From JBBRLA01 sp038231615 (lineage in GTDB: Bacteria > Myxococcota_A > Polyangia > Palsa-1104 > JAEUJZ01), in NCBI GenBank assembly GCA_038231615.1, contig JBBRLA010000174.1:1-13388 (forward strand): a stretch of 13,388 bases of DNA, read 5' to 3'. Position 1 is the stretch's first letter, and every line of letters starts with the position of its first letter. Below are positions 6,957-13,388 of the stretch, piece by piece. The notes under the pieces were generated by a model. The model saw only the letters and a list, made by a program, of their open reading frames with translations. It was not told the origin of the DNA and did no database searches. Made by a program: the position numbers and the translations under genes.

Positions 6957-7754
6957 TCAGGCGGGGAGTTGCTCCTCCGCGTGGAGCTGCTCATCCAGCC
7001 AGTCCACGCCCTCCAGCAACGCCCGCAGCCCGCGCATGCCGGGCTGGCCCTCATGCTGCATCAGGTAGGCCTCGCGGTCTGTCCGCCGGTCTCCCTCCAG
7101 CAGGTGCAGGTAGCGCAGGAACGCCCCCTGCAGCGGCGCGTCCTGGTGAGCCGGATTGTCGCTGAGGTCATGCAGGTCTGTGCGTACCGCGCACACCGCC
7201 CGCGCCAGTAGGCTGGTCACACCCTTCTCGGTGCGCTCCAGCTCCTTGGCGATCCGGGCCACGGAAAAGCCCTCGTGGCGGTAGAAGAGCGCCTGCCGCT
7301 GCGGCTCGGACAGGCCAACCAGCTTGCCCCAGAGCCACTGGCGATCTTGCTTGTCGATCATCAGCGTGTTCAGGCTCGGCTTCACCTGCGGGCCGCTGCC
7401 CAGCTTGTCCAGCGGGACTGTCTTTCGCTCGCTGCGCTTCTCCCGGTTGGCATAGCGGTGCATCTCGAAGATGTAGTTCTCCAGGATGCTGAACAGGTAG
7501 CCCCGCAGCTCGCCCCCGGTGTCCCCGACAAAGTCCTCGGAGTGCTTCAGGAAGCGTTCAAGTGCCTCGTCCGCCAGGTCGGATGCATCCAGGCCGCCGG
7601 GACGCTGCTCGCGGACCTTGATCTGCGCCCGCTGCTTGAGCTCGGCACGGAGCTGTTTGAAGAGCTGCTCCCGCGCGTGCTTGTCCCCATCGCGGGTGCG
7701 CTGCAACAGGTCATCCAGATCCGGGAGCGGGGCGCGGACTGATTTGTTTGGCAT
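6957..7754 (-). CDS. ECF-like sigma-70 family RNA polymerase sigma factor with C-terminal extension
   Basis: This 265-aa protein is read from the ATG at 7754-7752; longer upstream in-frame starts add only non-homologous residues. Residues ~12-108 are sigma region 2: DASDLADEALERF around 56-68, then ELRGYLFSILENYIFEMHRY at 82-101 followed by a basic stretch, the -10 recognition helix in this class. Residues ~140-195 are sigma region 4, with LSEPQRQALFYRHEGFSVARI and a helix-turn-helix. A tail of about 58 residues (208-265; LRYLHLLEGDRRTDREAYLMQHE then RALLEGVDWLDEQL) resembles the short helical leader that precedes kinase domains in many planctomycete Ser/Thr kinases. This ties it functionally to the neighbouring kinase. 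It lies convergent to the kinase and divergent from the receiver gene. The partner and regulon are unknown. It is likely controlled by phosphorylation or by its tail, since no anti-sigma gene is adjacent. Confidence 0.85.
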   Translation of the reverse strand: MPNKSVRAPLPDLDDLLQRTRDGDKHAREQLFKQLRAELKQRAQIKVREQRPGGLDASDLADEALERFLKHSEDFVGDTGGELRGYLFSILENYIFEMHRYANREKRSERKTVPLDKLGSGPQVKPSLNTLMIDKQDRQWLWGKLVGLSEPQRQALFYRHEGFSVARIAKELERTEKGVTSLLARAVCAVRTDLHDLSDNPAHQDAPLQGAFLRYLHLLEGDRRTDREAYLMQHEGQPGMRGLRALLEGVDWLDEQLHAEEQLPA

Positions 7755-7969
7755 GGCGCTGGATACGGACTCTACACCAAAACGATGTTGTCCGGCCATT
7801 GTGCCATGCCAGAGGAAGAGAAACATGGAGCAAACTGGTTCGACTAGGCAGACGTAATAGATCGCTGCCCTGGCGGGAAGAAATACGGTGTCGTTGCTTG
7901 CGGCTCGCGAAGCACCGCCGTCGCTACTGATGAACGAACCAGGCGGCTCATTTACGAGGGATATGCACC
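7755..7969. promoter_or_regulatory. Divergent intergenic region between sigma factor and receiver genes
   Basis: This 215-nt stretch holds no convincing gene and separates two diverging starts, so it should carry the promoters of both. It is visibly richer in A/T than its neighbours near 7765-7865. I see no unambiguous -35/-10 pair. A possible hairpin is CGGTG at 7886-7890 facing CACCG at 7913-7917, with an inner CTT-GCG / CGC-AAG pairing around the loop at 7903-7905. A GAGGG at 7946-7950 is the nearest Shine-Dalgarno-like run upstream of the receiver gene, but it sits about 19 nt from its ATG. Confidence 0.4.
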
Positions 7970-8401
7970 ATGCACCATTCCATGGCCCACCGTCCATCTG
8001 AAACCAGTCAGCCCGACCCATCCGGGCCCGATGCCGCTTCCACGAGGTCCCCGATCAGGGTCCTGCTGGTGGACGATGAACCACGGCTTCTGGGCGCACT
8101 GCTCCAGCTTCTCAAGGAGCACGACATCGTGGCGCACACGGTCGCCACGGCGGAGGCCGCGTTTCACTTGCTGGCCGAAGAACCCGCCTACGACGCCATC
8201 GTCACCGACCTGTGGATGCCCCGGACTTCGGGACAGGAACTGGCCACGAAGCTGCGCGGCCCGCGCCTGATCGCTCTGACCGGCGACGTCCTGGCCCGCG
8301 AGCGGCTGCGCCACTTCGATGCCTGCCTGGTGAAGCCGGTACACATCGAGGCCTTGATCAGCGCCATCTTAGGACGTCCGCTGACGCCGGGGGCCAGGTG
8401 A
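7970..8401 (+). CDS. Stand-alone response-regulator receiver (REC) protein
   Basis: This 143-aa single-domain receiver follows a ~27-residue polar leader. Motifs are complete: RVLLVDDEP gives the acidic pocket Asp35-Asp36, VTDLWMP the phospho-acceptor Asp80, IALTGD the switch Thr104, and CLVKPV the conserved Lys122. There is no output domain, so it probably passes phosphate on or acts by protein contact, CheY/Spo0F-style. The partner histidine kinase is not in the window. The ATG at 7970 gives the listed length; an in-frame ATG at 7982 would remove four residues without touching the domain. Its stop overlaps the start of the zinc-ribbon gene (TGATG at 8399-8403), so the two are translationally coupled. 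Confidence 0.88.
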   Translation: MHHSMAHRPSETSQPDPSGPDAASTRSPIRVLLVDDEPRLLGALLQLLKEHDIVAHTVATAEAAFHLLAEEPAYDAIVTDLWMPRTSGQELATKLRGPRLIALTGDVLARERLRHFDACLVKPVHIEALISAILGRPLTPGAR

Positions 8402-8613
8402 TGATTCTGTGTACGCTGTGCCGCCGCCGCCGGGGCCGGCCCGTATGCCTGGGGCAGGACGCGGCCAGTCTGGGCAACCTGTGCCCGGGTTGTCATGCCG
8501 ACCTGCGTGAGCTGATCCACTCGATCATGGAATGCGCGCTGGCGCTGCGCCGGGGAAAGGATCTACTCAAGATTTTTCGCGCGCTCTTCAAGCTCGCCAG
8601 ACGCAGGGATTGA
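8401..8613 (+). CDS. Small zinc-ribbon protein coupled to the receiver gene
   Basis: This 70-aa protein starts at the ATG that overlaps the receiver's TGA by one base. Two CxxC knuckles (C4/C7 and C28/C31, plus C16 and H32 nearby) predict a zinc ribbon in the N-terminal half. The C-terminal half (LRELIHSIMECALALRR onward) is a basic amphipathic helical segment ending in KLARRRD. It could bind nucleic acid or the receiver, but no function is recognised. The same frame is open further upstream inside the receiver gene. The TGATG junction and the cysteines placed right after it make 8401 the likely start. Confidence 0.65.
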   Translation: MILCTLCRRRRGRPVCLGQDAASLGNLCPGCHADLRELIHSIMECALALRRGKDLLKIFRALFKLARRRD

Positions 8614-8616
8614 GTC

Positions 8617-8632
8617 GCCGCCCGGCTGCGGC
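8617..8632 (+). other. Short hairpin after the zinc-ribbon gene
   Basis: GCCGC (8617-8621) and GCGGC (8628-8632) form a 5-bp GC stem around a 6-nt loop, just past the TGA at 8611-8613. No T-run follows, so it is not a standard intrinsic terminator. A second small inverted pair, GCGGG (8665-8669) and CCCGC (8677-8681), lies before the cas4-cas1 ribosome-binding site. Both are weak and may be chance in GC-rich DNA. Confidence 0.25.
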
Positions 8633-8700
8633 TCACGGCCCTCCCGAAAAAAGATCGAATTTCCGCGGGGAGTTTTCCCGCTGCCGGCGTCTCCTTACAT

Positions 8701-8706
8701 CAGGAG
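8701..8706 (+). promoter_or_regulatory. Ribosome-binding site of cas4-cas1
   Basis: CAGGAG lies 9 nt before the ATG at 8716. It is one of the clearest Shine-Dalgarno sequences in the window and fixes the start of the fusion gene. The ~100-nt gap before it (8614-8715) separates the cas genes from the receiver/zinc-ribbon pair and could hold a cas promoter, though no clear core elements are seen. Confidence 0.6.
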
Positions 8707-8715
8707 CCCCTTCAT

Positions 8716-10539
8716 ATGATCCTCGAATCGACCCTGGCCACCGGCACGGACCCCGACGTGGCCGATCTGATTCCCGCGCGCATGCTGAACGAGGTGGTCT
8801 ACTGTCCCCGCCTCTTCTTCCTGGAGCACGTCCAGGGCGAATGGGATGACAGCGCCGATACGATCCATGGCAAGCGAGTACACAAGCGGGTCGATGCCCG
8901 TGCGACCGCGCTACCGGAAAGCGACGCCCTGCCCGCGGAAGGGAAGCTGCACGCCCGCTCGGTCACCGTGTCTGCGCCCAGCGAAGGCATCATCGCCAAG
9001 ACGGACCTGATCGTGGCGGAGGGCGGCCAGGTGGTGCCGGTGGACTACAAGCGCGGCAGCGCCCCGGACGTGAAGTGGGTGCCCGGCGGGGTGTGGCCCG
9101 CGGATCGGGTGCAGGTCGGCGCGCAGGCGATGGCGTTGCGCGAGTCGGGCTACCGCTGCGATCAAGCGGTGGTCTACTACGCCGCCACCAAGACCCGCGT
9201 CACGGTGGCGCTGACCGACGAGGTGATCGGCGAGGTGCGACAGGCCGTCCGCGACGCCCGGCGCATCGTCACCCTGCGTGAGTCTCCGCCCCCTCTGGAC
9301 GCCAGCCCCAAGTGTCCGCGCTGCTCCCTGGTGGCCATCTGTCTACCCGACGAGACCAACGCACTGCGACGGGGATGGCTAAAAGACGAAGAGTTGCCCG
9401 ACGAGCCGCCCGAGGAACCCATCCGCGAGACGACCCCCGCGACCGGCGAGACCCCGGGCGAAATCGGCCCGGTCGAGGCGCCCGAAAGGGTCAGGCAGCG
9501 GCCGGTGGTGCGCCCGCTGATCACGCCGCGGGACGAACGGCTGCCGCTGTATGTACAGGCGCAGGGGGCACGCATCGGCAAGCGCGCCGACTGCCTGGAG
9601 GTCCACACCAAGGACGGTGAGACCACTTCGGTGCGTCTGCGGGACACCTCGCACGTGGCCGTCTTCGGCGCAGTGCAGCTCACCCACGCCGCGCTGAACG
9701 AGCTGTGCGAGCGCGACATCGGGGTGTCTCTGTTCAGCTATGGCGGCTGGCACTACGGGCAGGTCAGCGGTTTTTCGGGCAAGAGCGTCCTTTTGCGCAT
9801 CACGCAGTTCCAAGCGGCGCAGGACCCAGCGTTGCGGCTCTCGCTGAGCAGGATATTCATCGCCACCAAGATCCTCAACTGTCGGACGATTGTGCGGCGC
9901 AATGCGCAGGAGCCCTCGTTACGGGTCTTGCTGCAACTGAAGCAGCTTGCCGGGCAGGCCCTGTCGATCGAATCGGAGGAGTCGCTGCTGGGGATCGAGG
10001 GGACCGCGGCGCGGCTCTATTTCGAGGAGTATGGCAAGCTGCTGCGTCCGCGGACGGCGACAGGCGGTGAATTCGACTGGAACGGGCGCAACCGCCGGCC
10101 GCCGCGGGACCCGGTGAACGCGATGCTTTCTTTGGGCTACGCGCTGCTGGTGAAGGACGTGCGCATCGCCCTGTGCGCGGCCGGGTTCGATCCGATGGTG
10201 GGTTTCTTCCACAAGCCGCGCCACGGTCGCCCGGGGCTGGCGCTGGACCTGATGGAGGAGTTCCGCCCGCTGGTGGTGGACTCGACGGTGCTGACGGCGA
10301 TCAATACGGAGGCGCTGCAAGCCGGGGACTTCATACGAGCGGCGGGCGGCGTGGCGCTGACGGACACCGGGCGGCGGGCGTTTCTTTCGGCGTACGAGAG
10401 GCGCATGGATCAGGAGATCACCCACCCGCTCTTCGGCTACCAGGTGACCTACCGGCGGGTGCTGGAGATCCAGGCGCGGCTCCTGGCCCGGACGCTGACC
10501 GGGGAGATCGCCGCGTATCCCGGGTTCCGCACGCGCTGA
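8716..10539 (+). CDS. cas4-cas1: CRISPR-associated Cas4-Cas1 fusion protein (type I-G)
   Basis: This 607-aa fusion of two adaptation proteins selects and trims prespacers (Cas4) and integrates them into the array (Cas1). Cas4 occupies ~1-225: the iron-sulphur cysteines are C30 (VYCPR) and C200, C203, C209 (CPRCSLVAIC), with RecB-type nuclease residues at TDL (Asp97) and DYK (Asp110, Lys112). A long acidic, proline- and threonine-rich linker (~220-265) joins it to Cas1 at about 266. Cas1 shows its metal site: Glu428 in GIEGTAARLYF, His499 in FFHKPRHGRPGLALD, and Asp511 with Glu514/515 in LDLMEEFRPLVVD. A Cas4-Cas1 fusion is characteristic of type I-G (I-U), as in Geobacter sulfurreducens. A good ribosome-binding site precedes the ATG, and the TGA overlaps the cas2 ATG. 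Confidence 0.96.
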   Translation: MILESTLATGTDPDVADLIPARMLNEVVYCPRLFFLEHVQGEWDDSADTIHGKRVHKRVDARATALPESDALPAEGKLHARSVTVSAPSEGIIAKTDLIVAEGGQVVPVDYKRGSAPDVKWVPGGVWPADRVQVGAQAMALRESGYRCDQAVVYYAATKTRVTVALTDEVIGEVRQAVRDARRIVTLRESPPPLDASPKCPRCSLVAICLPDETNALRRGWLKDEELPDEPPEEPIRETTPATGETPGEIGPVEAPERVRQRPVVRPLITPRDERLPLYVQAQGARIGKRADCLEVHTKDGETTSVRLRDTSHVAVFGAVQLTHAALNELCERDIGVSLFSYGGWHYGQVSGFSGKSVLLRITQFQAAQDPALRLSLSRIFIATKILNCRTIVRRNAQEPSLRVLLQLKQLAGQALSIESEESLLGIEGTAARLYFEEYGKLLRPRTATGGEFDWNGRNRRPPRDPVNAMLSLGYALLVKDVRIALCAAGFDPMVGFFHKPRHGRPGLALDLMEEFRPLVVDSTVLTAINTEALQAGDFIRAAGGVALTDTGRRAFLSAYERRMDQEITHPLFGYQVTYRRVLEIQARLLARTLTGEIAAYPGFRTR

Positions 10540-10829
10540 TGAAGACGCGCTACATCATTACCTACGATATCTCGGACGCGGATCGCCTGCGCAAGGTGTT
10601 TCAGACGATGAAGGGAGCAGGGGAGTGGTTGCAGTACTCGGTATTTCAGTGCGACCTGTCGGATCGGGAGAAGCAACAGCTCCTGCTGGACCTGACGGGA
10701 TACATCAAGGTCACCGAGGACCAGGTGCTTTTCATCGACCTGGGCCCGGCGGAGGGACGAGCGGTGGGGTGCATCGGGTCTCTGGGACGTCCGTATCAGA
10801 TGAAAGAACGGAAGGCGACGATCTTGTGA
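10539..10829 (+). CDS. cas2: CRISPR-associated Cas2
   Basis: This 96-aa protein starts at the ATG overlapping the cas4-cas1 stop (TGATG, 10537-10541). It opens with YIITYDISDADRLRKVF, the Cas2 ferredoxin-fold first strand with its conserved Asp, and continues with GEWLQYSVFQCDLS. The VLFIDLGP strand and final helix follow. Cas2 dimers bridge two Cas1 dimers in the spacer-integration complex; its own nuclease activity is not needed for that. Length and motifs are normal. The frame is open upstream inside cas4-cas1, but Cas2 homology begins exactly at 10539. Confidence 0.95.
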   Translation: MKTRYIITYDISDADRLRKVFQTMKGAGEWLQYSVFQCDLSDREKQQLLLDLTGYIKVTEDQVLFIDLGPAEGRAVGCIGSLGRPYQMKERKATIL

Positions 10830-10914
10830 AGATAGGGGTTGCATGGGGCCGGGCAGATGGAGTACACGGGTATGAGGGTGGGCCCGGAACTGCCGCATGC
10901 ATGGTAAATGTCGC

Positions 10915-10930
10915 GCCCTTGCGGAAGGGC
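10915..10930 (+). other. Perfect hairpin in the cas2-cas3 leader
   Basis: GCCCTT (10915-10920), a GCGG loop (10921-10924) and AAGGGC (10925-10930) form a perfect 6-bp stem in the 123-nt cas2-cas3 gap. It ends 10 nt before the cas3 ribosome-binding site. No T-tract follows. It could modulate cas3 translation or mRNA stability, or be chance. The rest of 10830-10952 holds only tiny open frames with no support. Confidence 0.4.
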
Positions 10931-10940
10931 CAGGGCAAAA

Positions 10941-10945
10941 GGGAG
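10941..10945 (+). promoter_or_regulatory. Ribosome-binding site deciding the GTG start of cas3
   Basis: GGGAG lies 7 nt before the GTG at 10953. It favours this start over an in-frame ATG at 10908, which would add 15 residues of basic, unconserved sequence. An in-frame TAA at 10905-10907 rules out anything longer. Confidence 0.6.
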
Positions 10946-10952
10946 TTCTTGC

Positions 10953-13388
10953 GTGGAATTCGATAGGTTCTTCAAAAGCGCGACCACACATGACCCGCAA
11001 CCGTGGCAACGCCAGCTCGCTCAGAGCACGAAGCCGGAGCATCGGCTCATCCGCATCCCCACCGGATTTGGCAAGACGCTGGGCGTGGCCTGCGCCTGGC
11101 TCTATCACTGCGTCATCCGACAGGACGGCGCCTGGCCCCGTCGGCTCCTGTGGACGCTGCCGATGCGCACCCTGGTCGAGCAGACCGAATCGGAATGTCT
11201 CCAGCTTCTGCGTCGTCTGGATCTGCTCTGGGACGGGAAGAGCGCGCACTCAGGGCGCGTCGGAGTCCATGTCCTGCTCGGCGGCGGCGACATTCAGCCG
11301 TTTCACCTGCATCCCGGAGCGCCGGCCATCCTTATCGGGACCCAGGACATGCTCCTGTCTCGCGCGCTCAACCGAGGCTATGGCGCAGCCCGGGCCCGTT
11401 GGCCGATCGACTTCGGACTGCTCTCGCAAGATGCGCTGTGGGTCCTGGACGAAATCCAGCTCATGGGGGTGGGCTTCGCCACGGCGTTGCAGCTTGCTGC
11501 CTTTCGGCATGCGGCCCCGACCCTGCGTCCATGCACGACCTGGGCCATGAGCGCGACACTACAACGGGATTGGGTGACGAGCAGCCCCGATACCGGCGAC
11601 CTCGCCAATGCCATGACCTCGATCCATCTGAGCCCCGCGGACAAGGACCGGCCCCTGTGGCAGACGACGCAGAAGCCGATCACGCTCCTCGATCCGACGC
11701 CAGCCCCTTCCCTGTCAGCCACGCTTGCGGCCTGCGTCCGCGAAAAACACACGGCCCTGCCTGGCCAGCACCCTTTGACACTGGTAGTGTGCAACACGGT
11801 GGATCGGGCCCGCGCCCTGTATGACGAGTTGTGCAAACGCGGTCCCAGGTCAGCCCCGGATGTCGATGTCAGGCTGATCCACAGCCGCTTCCGCGGCGAG
11901 GATCGTCGCACCTGGCAAGAGTGGCTGCTGGACGCCAAGTCCGCGTCACAGACCTCACGAATCATCGTCTCGACCCAGGTCATCGAGGCGGGGGTGGACC
12001 TGTCCGCCGACTTGCTCTTCTCCGAGCTTTGCCCTTGGCCCAGCCTGGTGCAACGCCTGGGGCGTCTGGCGCGGCGGGGCGGGCGCGGCGCGGCTTTCGT
12101 GCAGGACCTGGACGACAAGCTCGCCGCCCCCTACGAGGCGGACGATCTGGGTGCGACCCGCGTTGTTCTGGGTCTCTTGTCCGATGCCAGCCCGCGGACC
12201 CTCGAAGAGTTCGAGGAAGCGCACCTCGAAATGCTCCCGGACCTCTACCCATTCAACCCCACGCATCTGCTGCTGCGCGAGGAGATCGATGAACTCTTTG
12301 ATACCACCGCGGACCTTTCGGGTGGGGACCTGGATGTCAGCCGCTTCATCCGCGAAGGCGACGAACGAGATCTATCGGTGGCATGGACGCCGATCCAAAA
12401 GGACGATCGGGGGCGGCCGATCCCGCCATTGCCCGAGCTGCGCCCAGGCCGCGACTCTCTATGCGCGGTGCCCTTTCTTTTGGCACGCGATTGGCTCTGT
12501 GGGAAGAAGAGCGGAAACAGCGAGTCCAAACATTTACTCAAAGGCGTGGCTGCCTTTGTGTGGAATTACCTGGAAGGCCGCTGGTGCTTGGTCAAGCGCG
12601 CCGATCTTCGCCCAGGTGCCGTGGTGCTGGTCGACACAAATGTGGGCGGCTATGAACCGACGCGTGGTTTCGACCTGAAGGTGCGCACCCCCGGTCCCCC
12701 GATCAAGTTGGTGTCGATCCATGGCGAGGACCGCGCCGACTCCGCGCAAGATCAGGAAGACTTGTCCTTCGCCGCCTATCAAACCATCGGCTTCCACGGT
12801 GCGGCGGTGGCCCGCGAGGTGACGGCGATTCTCCACGAGACCGGGCTGTCGGACGAACGGACAGTCCGCCTGCTGGATCTGGCGGCGCGCTGGCATGACC
12901 TGGGCAAGGCGCACCCGGCGTTTCAAGGAGCCATCCGCGCCGAGGAGCGTCCGGCACGCCAGGATCTGGCCAAAGCTCCCCAAGGCGCTTGGAGGCGGGG
13001 GCGCTGCATCTATCGAATCTCCGACCCGCCCGAGGAGCGCCCGGGGCTCCGGCACGAGTTGGCCAGCGTGCTGGGCCTCTTCGACGTCCTGCTGCGCTGG
13101 GCGCCGCCCGCGCACCCGGCGAGGCTGGGGCCCTTGGCCGAGGTGCTGGAGGCTACGCCCCCCCGGGGCGGGGATGATGGCGTGGGGCCCAGCATGATCG
13201 AAGAAGAGGTGTTGGCGCTTTCGGCAGAGGACTTTGACTTCGTCGCTTATCTGGTCTGCGCCCATCACGGCAAGCTGCGCGCCCGCTTGCACGCCGCGCC
13301 CGTCGATCAAGCCCAGAGGGTCCGTGGGGGCTCCTTGCCAATCCGTGGTATTTATGAGGGCGATCGGCTGCCGTCAGTCGAGCTGACC
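10953..13388 (+). CDS. cas3: CRISPR-associated helicase/nuclease Cas3 (type I-G, helicase-HD order), 3' end outside the window
   Basis: The frame is open for 812 codons from the GTG at 10953 to the window edge, so the protein is C-terminally truncated here. Cas3 is recruited to Cascade-bound DNA, unwinds it and degrades it. The helicase comes first: Walker A PTGFGKT (36-42), DEIQ box (Asp166, Glu167), MSATL (199-203), STQVIEAGVDLS in the second RecA lobe, and motif VI QRLGRLARRG (367-376). The HD nuclease follows: His615 (GFHG), His648-Asp649 (WHDLGK), His701 (RHE), and His771-His772 (AHHGKLR). Most type I Cas3 proteins have the HD domain N-terminal; HD at the C-terminus is typical of I-G and agrees with the fused Cas4-Cas1. 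The opening MEFDRFFKSATTHDPQPWQ matches the usual start of this subgroup. I found no frameshift. Confidence 0.94.
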   Translation, partial: MEFDRFFKSATTHDPQPWQRQLAQSTKPEHRLIRIPTGFGKTLGVACAWLYHCVIRQDGAWPRRLLWTLPMRTLVEQTESECLQLLRRLDLLWDGKSAHSGRVGVHVLLGGGDIQPFHLHPGAPAILIGTQDMLLSRALNRGYGAARARWPIDFGLLSQDALWVLDEIQLMGVGFATALQLAAFRHAAPTLRPCTTWAMSATLQRDWVTSSPDTGDLANAMTSIHLSPADKDRPLWQTTQKPITLLDPTPAPSLSATLAACVREKHTALPGQHPLTLVVCNTVDRARALYDELCKRGPRSAPDVDVRLIHSRFRGEDRRTWQEWLLDAKSASQTSRIIVSTQVIEAGVDLSADLLFSELCPWPSLVQRLGRLARRGGRGAAFVQDLDDKLAAPYEADDLGATRVVLGLLSDASPRTLEEFEEAHLEMLPDLYPFNPTHLLLREEIDELFDTTADLSGGDLDVSRFIREGDERDLSVAWTPIQKDDRGRPIPPLPELRPGRDSLCAVPFLLARDWLCGKKSGNSESKHLLKGVAAFVWNYLEGRWCLVKRADLRPGAVVLVDTNVGGYEPTRGFDLKVRTPGPPIKLVSIHGEDRADSAQDQEDLSFAAYQTIGFHGAAVAREVTAILHETGLSDERTVRLLDLAARWHDLGKAHPAFQGAIRAEERPARQDLAKAPQGAWRRGRCIYRISDPPEERPGLRHELASVLGLFDVLLRWAPPAHPARLGPLAEVLEATPPRGGDDGVGPSMIEEEVLALSAEDFDFVAYLVCAHHGKLRARLHAAPVDQAQRVRGGSLPIRGIYEGDRLPSVELT

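Noticed and set aside
5942..7054. 370-codon minus-strand frame across the kinase
   Set aside because: Antisense to a kinase with every catalytic motif, and it would overlap the sigma factor gene on the same strand in another frame.
8212..8400. Upstream extension of the zinc-ribbon frame
   Set aside because: Runs inside the receiver domain; the Cys pattern starts right after the coupled ATG at 8401.
8611..8640. Intrinsic terminator after the zinc-ribbon gene
   Set aside because: The GC stem is only 5 bp and no run of T follows.
10173..10538. Upstream extension of the cas2 frame
   Set aside because: Lies over the Cas1 active site in another frame; Cas2 proteins begin with the YIITYD-type strand right after the ATG at 10539.
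10845..10907. Tiny open frames of 10-16 codons between cas2 and cas3
   Set aside because: No ribosome-binding site, no similarity and a length expected by chance.
10449..11249. 266-codon minus-strand frame over cas2 and the start of cas3
   Set aside because: Covers two well-supported cas genes and has no recognisable domain.
1..13388. CRISPR repeat array, tRNA or rRNA genes, insertion-sequence ends
   Set aside because: I saw no regularly spaced direct repeats, cloverleaf-like segments, transposase motifs or terminal inverted repeats. An array may lie downstream of the window.

Overview
The window is GC-rich, densely coded DNA (about two thirds G+C through most genes) from a bacterium with large, signalling-heavy gene content. 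A Ser/Thr kinase sits beside an ECF-type sigma factor whose C-terminal tail resembles the leader found in front of planctomycete kinases. A type I-G (formerly I-U) CRISPR-Cas locus with fused Cas4-Cas1 follows. Together these suggest Planctomycetota, Myxococcota or another high-GC environmental lineage. The phylum cannot be fixed from the sequence.

Left part (1-6931, all plus strand): a tight cluster that reads as a defence or stress-response operon. It starts with the 3' end of a gene whose visible part looks like the TOPRIM region of an OLD/AAA-type protein. A 903-aa DUF262-SAVED fusion follows 2 nt later. After an 86-nt gap comes a 590-aa SAVED protein with a C-terminal HExxH metallopeptidase-like domain. 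Then come a membrane-anchored or exported endonuclease/exonuclease/phosphatase (EEP) enzyme (6-nt gap) and a soluble Hanks-type Ser/Thr kinase (start overlaps by 11 nt). SAVED domains are known receptors for cyclic oligonucleotide second messengers, so two adjacent genes carry two different putative sensor-effectors. No CD-NTase, Cas10 or other nucleotide cyclase lies in the window.

Middle (6957-8613): an ECF-like sigma factor on the minus strand, convergent with the kinase. Divergent from it, across a 215-nt intergenic region, are a stand-alone response-regulator receiver and a 70-aa zinc-ribbon protein translationally coupled to it.

Right part (8716-13388, plus strand): cas4-cas1 fusion, cas2 (TGATG-coupled) and a 3'-truncated cas3. 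The cas3 has the helicase first and the HD nuclease C-terminal, the arrangement typical of type I-G. The interference genes (csb1, csb2, csx17/cas8) and the CRISPR array are not in the window and may lie further downstream.

Working hypothesis: a cyclic-nucleotide signal activates the DUF262-SAVED and SAVED-peptidase proteins. The nearby kinase and sigma factor could couple that alarm to transcription, loosely like the CalpL/CalpT/CalpS (Lon-SAVED, anti-sigma, sigma) pathway but with a metallopeptidase and a kinase. This combination, next to a type I-G locus, is the most novel content of the window.
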